A stretch of 64,000 bases of DNA, from positions 1,766,001-1,830,000 of the forward strand of contig NZ_CP149571.1 in NCBI RefSeq assembly GCF_037890695.1. The letters run 5' to 3'. A program made the translations under genes and the position numbers. Positions 59,486 through 64,000 of the stretch are shown in pieces (within the stretch, counting starts at the first letter, position 1; each line of letters opens with the position of its first letter). Origin of the DNA: Aeromonas jandaei. Its GTDB lineage: Bacteria > Pseudomonadota > Gammaproteobacteria > Enterobacterales > Aeromonadaceae. Below the pieces are notes generated by a model. It made no database searches and had not been told where the DNA came from. It saw nothing but the letters and a program-made list of their open reading frames with translations.

Positions 59486-60436
59486 ATGACTCGAAGACGT
59501 CGTTTCAAGGGCCGTGATGTTCACGGCATTCTGCTGCTGGACAAACCGACCGGCCTGACCTCCAACGATGTGTTGCAGAAGGTCAAGCGCATCTATAACG
59601 CCGCCAAGGCCGGTCATACCGGTGCGCTGGATCCGCTGGCGACCGGCATGCTGCCGATCTGCCTCGGCGAGGCCACCAAGTTTTCCCAGTACCTGCTGGA
59701 TGCCGACAAGCGTTACGAAGTGACGGCCAAACTGGGTGAGCGCACCAACACCAGCGATTCCGATGGTGAAGTGGTTGCGACCCGCCCGGTCAATGTGGCT
59801 GTGGGTACCCTGATCGAGGCGCTGGACCAGTTCCGCGGCCCGATCATGCAGGTACCCTCCATGTACTCCGCGCTCAAGCACAACGGCCGTCCGCTCTACG
59901 AGTATGCCCGCGAGGGGATCGAGATTGAGCGTGAAGCCCGTCCCATCACCATTTTCGAGCTGAAACTGATCAGCTTCGAAGGGGACGAGGTGAAGCTGGA
60001 GGTGCACTGCAGCAAGGGTACCTACATTCGCTCTCTGGTCGATGATCTGGGCGAGGTGCTGGGCTGTGGCGCTCACGTCACCCAGCTGCGCCGTACCCAG
60101 GTTGCCAGCTATCCCTATGAGCGGATGCTGACCCTGGAGCAGCTCGAGTGCATCTTCGAGCAGGCCAAGAACGAGACCATTCCGCCGCGCGAAGTGCTCG
60201 ATCCGCTGCTGCTGCCGATGGATACCGCCGTGGCATCCCTGCCCGAGGTGAACATGCTGGCGGTAGTCGCCGCCTATGTGAATCAGGGTCAGGCGGTACA
60301 GGTACCGGGGGCACCGGCCAGCGGTCAGGTTCGCATGACTGTCGGCCCGGAGCGCGAGTTCATTGGTGTCGGCGAGATTGATGATGATGGCCGTGTCGCG
60401 CCCAAGCGACTGGTGCGTTATCACGACGAGGAGTGA
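59486..60436 (+). CDS. truB: tRNA pseudouridine-55 synthase TruB
   Basis: ATG 59486 ([20 protein letters not shown]) gives 316 residues. The catalytic Asp lies in [36 protein letters not shown] and the C-terminal PUA-like domain ([16 protein letters not shown]) follow. It modifies U55 of all tRNAs. Confidence 0.97.
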   Translation: MTRRRRFKGRDVHGILLLDKPTGLTSNDVLQKVKRIYNAAKAGHTGALDPLATGMLPICLGEATKFSQYLLDADKRYEVTAKLGERTNTSDSDGEVVATRPVNVAVGTLIEALDQFRGPIMQVPSMYSALKHNGRPLYEYAREGIEIEREARPITIFELKLISFEGDEVKLEVHCSKGTYIRSLVDDLGEVLGCGAHVTQLRRTQVASYPYERMLTLEQLECIFEQAKNETIPPREVLDPLLLPMDTAVASLPEVNMLAVVAAYVNQGQAVQVPGAPASGQVRMTVGPEREFIGVGEIDDDGRVAPKRLVRYHDEE

Positions 60437-60483
60437 TCCTCTGGCGGTATAGGGCATCTCTTTCCCGTTTCGCCTCTTTATCA

Positions 60484-60512
60484 TTGCGAAAAGGGGCGGG
60501 GACGATTATTAT
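60484..60512 (+). promoter_or_regulatory. rpsO promoter
   Basis: -35 TTGCGA (60484-60489), exactly 17 bp, and -10 TATTAT (60507-60512), about 70 nt before the rpsO start. This leaves a leader of the length used for S15 autoregulation. Confidence 0.65.
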
Positions 60513-60581
60513 ACCGCCCTCATTTCACGGCTGAATTAGAGATTGGCTGTGAACCTTTAAACACTCTACTGGAGTATTACC

Positions 60582-60851
60582 ATGTCTCTAAATGCTGAGA
60601 TCAAAGCTCAAATCGTTGCTGACAACGCTCGTTGCGCCAACGACACTGGCTCCCCCGAAGTGCAAGTTGCCCTGCTGACTGCCCAGATCAACCATCTGCA
60701 AGGTCACTTCAAGGAGCACTCCAAGGATCACCACGGTCGTCGCGGTCTGCTGCGCATGGTTTCCCAGCGTCGTAAGCTGCTGGACTACCTGAAGCGTAAA
60801 GATTCCGAGCGTTATGCTGCTCTGATCGCCAAGCTGGGTCTGCGTCGTTAA
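60582..60851 (+). CDS. rpsO: 30S ribosomal protein S15
   Basis: The 89-residue protein is full length. It starts [20 protein letters not shown] and carries the rRNA-binding [20 protein letters not shown] and [20 protein letters not shown]. It binds the central domain of 16S rRNA. The ribosome site is GGAG. Confidence 0.98.
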   Translation: MSLNAEIKAQIVADNARCANDTGSPEVQVALLTAQINHLQGHFKEHSKDHHGRRGLLRMVSQRRKLLDYLKRKDSERYAALIAKLGLRR

Positions 60852-60870
60852 TCGACCATCAGATTTCGCG

Positions 60871-60902
60871 AAAAAGGGGAACCTCCGGGTTCCCCTTTTT
60901 TA
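60871..60902 (+). terminator. Terminator of rpsO
   Basis: GGGGAACC-tccg-GGTTCCCC is extended by A5/T7 runs. In E. coli the pair is read together in part, with cleavage here. Confidence 0.85.
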
Positions 60903-61020
60903 TTGCTCTTCGCAGGTTGTCGCCGCCCTCACAGAATTCGTGTCGCCGCTTACCTTTTGCATCGAATCAAGTATACTTGTGCGCGAATTTAAAGAGCCAA
61001 ATTGTAAAAAGGAAATTCAC

Positions 61021-63162
61021 GTGAATCCTATTGTAAAGTCATTCCAGTACGGTCAACACACCGTCACACTGGAAACCGGTGTGATGGCCCGTCAAGCCAC
61101 TGCGGCCGTTATGGTCAGCATGGACGATACCTGCGTATTTGTGACCGTTGTCGGCAAGAAAGAGGCTGATCACGGCCGCGATTTCTTCCCGCTGACCGTT
61201 AACTATCAGGAGCGTACCTATGCTGCTGGTCGTATCCCGGGTGGTTTCTTCCGTCGTGAAGGTCGTCCGAGCGAAGGTGAGACCCTCATCTCCCGCCTGA
61301 TCGACCGTCCTATTCGTCCGCTGTTCCCGGAAGGCTTCTTCAATGAGGTTCAGGTCGTTGCGACCGTAATGTCCGTGAATCCGGCTGTCTCTCCCGATAT
61401 CGTTGCCATGATCGGTGCTTCTGCAGCGCTGGCTATCTCCGGTATCCCGTTCAGCGGCCCGATCGGGGCAGCTCGCGTAGGCTACATGAACGGTCAGTAC
61501 GTACTGAACCCGACCACCACCGAACTGCCGCAGAGCGATCTGGATCTGGTAGTTGCCGGTACTGCCAACGCCGTGCTGATGGTTGAATCCGAAGCGGCCA
61601 TCCTCTCTGAAGAGGTGATGCTGGGCGCCGTGGTATACGGTCACGAGCAGATGCAGACCGTGATTTCCGCCATCAACGAGTTTGCTGCCGCTGTCGGCAC
61701 CAAGCCGTGGGATTGGGCTGCTCCTGCCGTCAACGAAGAGCTGAAAGCCAAGGTTGCCGAGCTGGCCACTGCCGAGCTGGGTGAAGCCTACCGCATCACC
61801 GAGAAGGCTGTTCGCTACGAAACCATCGCTGCCATCAAAGGCCGTGTGGTTGAGCAAGTTATCGCGTCCGGCGTGGAAGAAGATGCCAAGAAGATCGGCG
61901 AAGAGTTCCACAGCCTGGAAAGCCGCATCGTTCGTGGTCGTGTCGTACGTGGCGAGCCGCGTATCGATGGTCGCGATCCCGAAATGATCCGCGCCCTGTC
62001 CGTTGCTACCGGCGTTCTGCCGCGTGCTCACGGTTCTGCCCTGTTCACCCGCGGTGAAACTCAGGCCATGGTCGTTGCGACCCTGGGTACCGAGCGTGAC
62101 GCCCAGAACATTGATGAGCTGACCGGCAACCGCGCCGATCGCTTCATGCTGCACTACAACTTCCCGCCATACTGCGTCGGTGAGACCGGCATGATGGGTA
62201 GCCCGAAGCGTCGTGAAATCGGTCACGGTCGTCTGGCCAAGCGCGGTGTTGCTGCGGTGATGCCGAGCGCCGACGAGTTCCCGTACGTGGTACGTGTGGT
62301 TTCTGAAATCACCGAATCCAACGGTTCCTCCTCCATGGCCTCCGTGTGTGGCTCCTCTCTGGCGCTGATGGACGCGGGTGTCCCGATCAAGGCTTCCGTT
62401 GCCGGTATCGCCATGGGTCTGGTGAAGGAAGAAGAAGGTTTCGTCGTGCTGTCCGACATCCTGGGTGACGAAGATCACTTGGGCGACATGGACTTCAAGG
62501 TTGCCGGTACCACTGAAGGTGTGACCGCACTGCAGATGGACATCAAGATCGAAGGCATCACCAAAGAGATCATGGAGATTGCCCTGAAGCAAGCTCGTGG
62601 TGCTCGCCTGCACATCCTGAAAGTGATGGACGAAGCCATCCAGGCGCCGCGTGCCGAGATCTCCGATTTCGCCCCGCGCATCCACACCATCAAGATCAAC
62701 CCGGAGAAGATCAAGGATGTCATCGGTAAAGGTGGCTCCGTGATCCGTGCCCTGACCGAAGAGACCGGCACCAACATCGAGCTGGATGATGACGGTACTG
62801 TCCGTATCGCCGCCGTTGACGGTGACGCTGCCAAAGAAGCGATCCGCCGTATCGAGGCCATCACCGCCGAGATCGAAGTGAACCGCATCTACGAAGGCAA
62901 GGTTGTTCGTCTGGCTGACTTCGGTGCTTTCGTCAACATCCTGCCGGGCAAGGATGGTCTGGTTCACATCTCCCAGATTACCGATGCCCGCGTGCAGAAC
63001 GTAGCCGACTACCTGAAGATCGGTGACGTGGTGAAGGTGAAGGTACTGGAAGTGGACCGTCAGGGCCGCGTACGTCTCTCCATCAAGGAAGCGAACGCCC
63101 CGACCGAAGCTGCTCCGGCTGCCGATGCGCCGGTTGCTGCTGAAGCACCTGCTGCAGAGTAA
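61021..63162 (+). CDS. pnp: Polynucleotide phosphorylase PNPase
   Basis: I chose GTG 61021 ([20 protein letters not shown]), preceded by AAAAAGGAAA, giving 713 residues that match E. coli Pnp. The enzyme has two RNase PH domains ([37 protein letters not shown] split), a KH domain ([17 protein letters not shown]) and an S1 domain ([21 protein letters not shown] split). It degrades mRNA 3' to 5' and is part of the degradosome. The longer upstream frame lacks a ribosome site. A -10-like TATACT lies about 50 nt before the start. Confidence 0.98.
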   Translation: MNPIVKSFQYGQHTVTLETGVMARQATAAVMVSMDDTCVFVTVVGKKEADHGRDFFPLTVNYQERTYAAGRIPGGFFRREGRPSEGETLISRLIDRPIRPLFPEGFFNEVQVVATVMSVNPAVSPDIVAMIGASAALAISGIPFSGPIGAARVGYMNGQYVLNPTTTELPQSDLDLVVAGTANAVLMVESEAAILSEEVMLGAVVYGHEQMQTVISAINEFAAAVGTKPWDWAAPAVNEELKAKVAELATAELGEAYRITEKAVRYETIAAIKGRVVEQVIASGVEEDAKKIGEEFHSLESRIVRGRVVRGEPRIDGRDPEMIRALSVATGVLPRAHGSALFTRGETQAMVVATLGTERDAQNIDELTGNRADRFMLHYNFPPYCVGETGMMGSPKRREIGHGRLAKRGVAAVMPSADEFPYVVRVVSEITESNGSSSMASVCGSSLALMDAGVPIKASVAGIAMGLVKEEEGFVVLSDILGDEDHLGDMDFKVAGTTEGVTALQMDIKIEGITKEIMEIALKQARGARLHILKVMDEAIQAPRAEISDFAPRIHTIKINPEKIKDVIGKGGSVIRALTEETGTNIELDDDGTVRIAAVDGDAAKEAIRRIEAITAEIEVNRIYEGKVVRLADFGAFVNILPGKDGLVHISQITDARVQNVADYLKIGDVVKVKVLEVDRQGRVRLSIKEANAPTEAAPAADAPVAAEAPAAE

Positions 63163-63200
63163 TCTGCTTGTCTGAAACCGGACTGATTCCGGTTGCAGTA

Positions 63201-63236
63201 AAAAGTCCGGCTCCCCAAGGGGAGCCGGACTTTTTT
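63201..63236. terminator. Bidirectional terminator between pnp and cheB
   Basis: The 12-bp stem GTCCGGCTCCCC / GGGGAGCCGGAC is flanked by AAAA and TTTTTT, serving both convergent genes. Confidence 0.9.
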
Positions 63237-63268
63237 ATGGGCAATGGCGGAGATCCCGGTCAAAGGAG

Positions 63269-64000
<732 letters not shown>

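Overview
The window is chromosomal DNA of a gammaproteobacterium, most likely Aeromonas. The GC content is high, the housekeeping gene order is that of Enterobacterales, Vibrionales and Shewanella, and two traits fit Aeromonas: a Na+-type PomAB flagellar stator and a TorCAD/TorSTR trimethylamine-oxide (TMAO) respiration cluster. I see no rRNA, CRISPR array, insertion sequence, integrase or prophage.

Layout. (1) 1-2507, minus: a partial maltose-type acetyltransferase, a D-2-hydroxyacid dehydrogenase and prmA. (2) 2508-2995: a gene-free gap with two tandem blocks, each a sigma54-type -24/-12 promoter about 80 bp before a strong terminator; these look like two small RNA genes. (3) 2996-6447: a zinc-type alcohol dehydrogenase, a divergent LysR regulator and a PTS EIICB, which separate prmA from panF. 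(4) 6513-10681, minus: panF, yhdT, accC, accB, aroQ. (5) 10968-15865: acs, a small unknown gene and a PAS-GGDEF-EAL protein. (6) 16014-26120: the TMAO respiration cluster torC-torA-torD plus a four-helix membrane gene, divergent torR, then torT and torS. (7) 26170-35161: a zinc-ribbon protein, glyA, a ParB-like protein, nrdR, the riboflavin genes ribD-ribE-ribBX-ribH, nusB, thiL and pgpA. (8) 35648-41024: a peptide ABC importer. (9) 41098-44136, minus: dxs, ispA, xseB. (10) 44340-46000: pomA-pomB. (11) 46147-63162: the conserved block greA, yhbY, rlmE, ftsH, folP, glmM, tpiA, secG, tRNA-Leu, tRNA-fMet, rimP, nusA, infB, rbfA, truB, rpsO, pnp. (12) 63269-64000, minus: the catalytic half of CheB.

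How the genes work together. The tor genes form a complete sensor-regulator-reductase unit: TorT binds TMAO, TorS and TorR relay the signal, and TorC feeds electrons to TorA, which TorD matures. accB/accC start fatty-acid synthesis. The riboflavin genes, nusB and thiL-pgpA make up a cofactor/lipid cluster. The last 17 kb is the transcription and translation block (NusA, IF2, RbfA, TruB, S15, PNPase).

Quality warning. Five genes are broken by single-base events: glyA, ribD, ribE and ftsH by one-base indels, and the ABC solute-binding gene by a TGG-to-TGA change. Several are essential or near-essential, and the downstream codons stay intact. Consensus sequence errors are therefore the first explanation.
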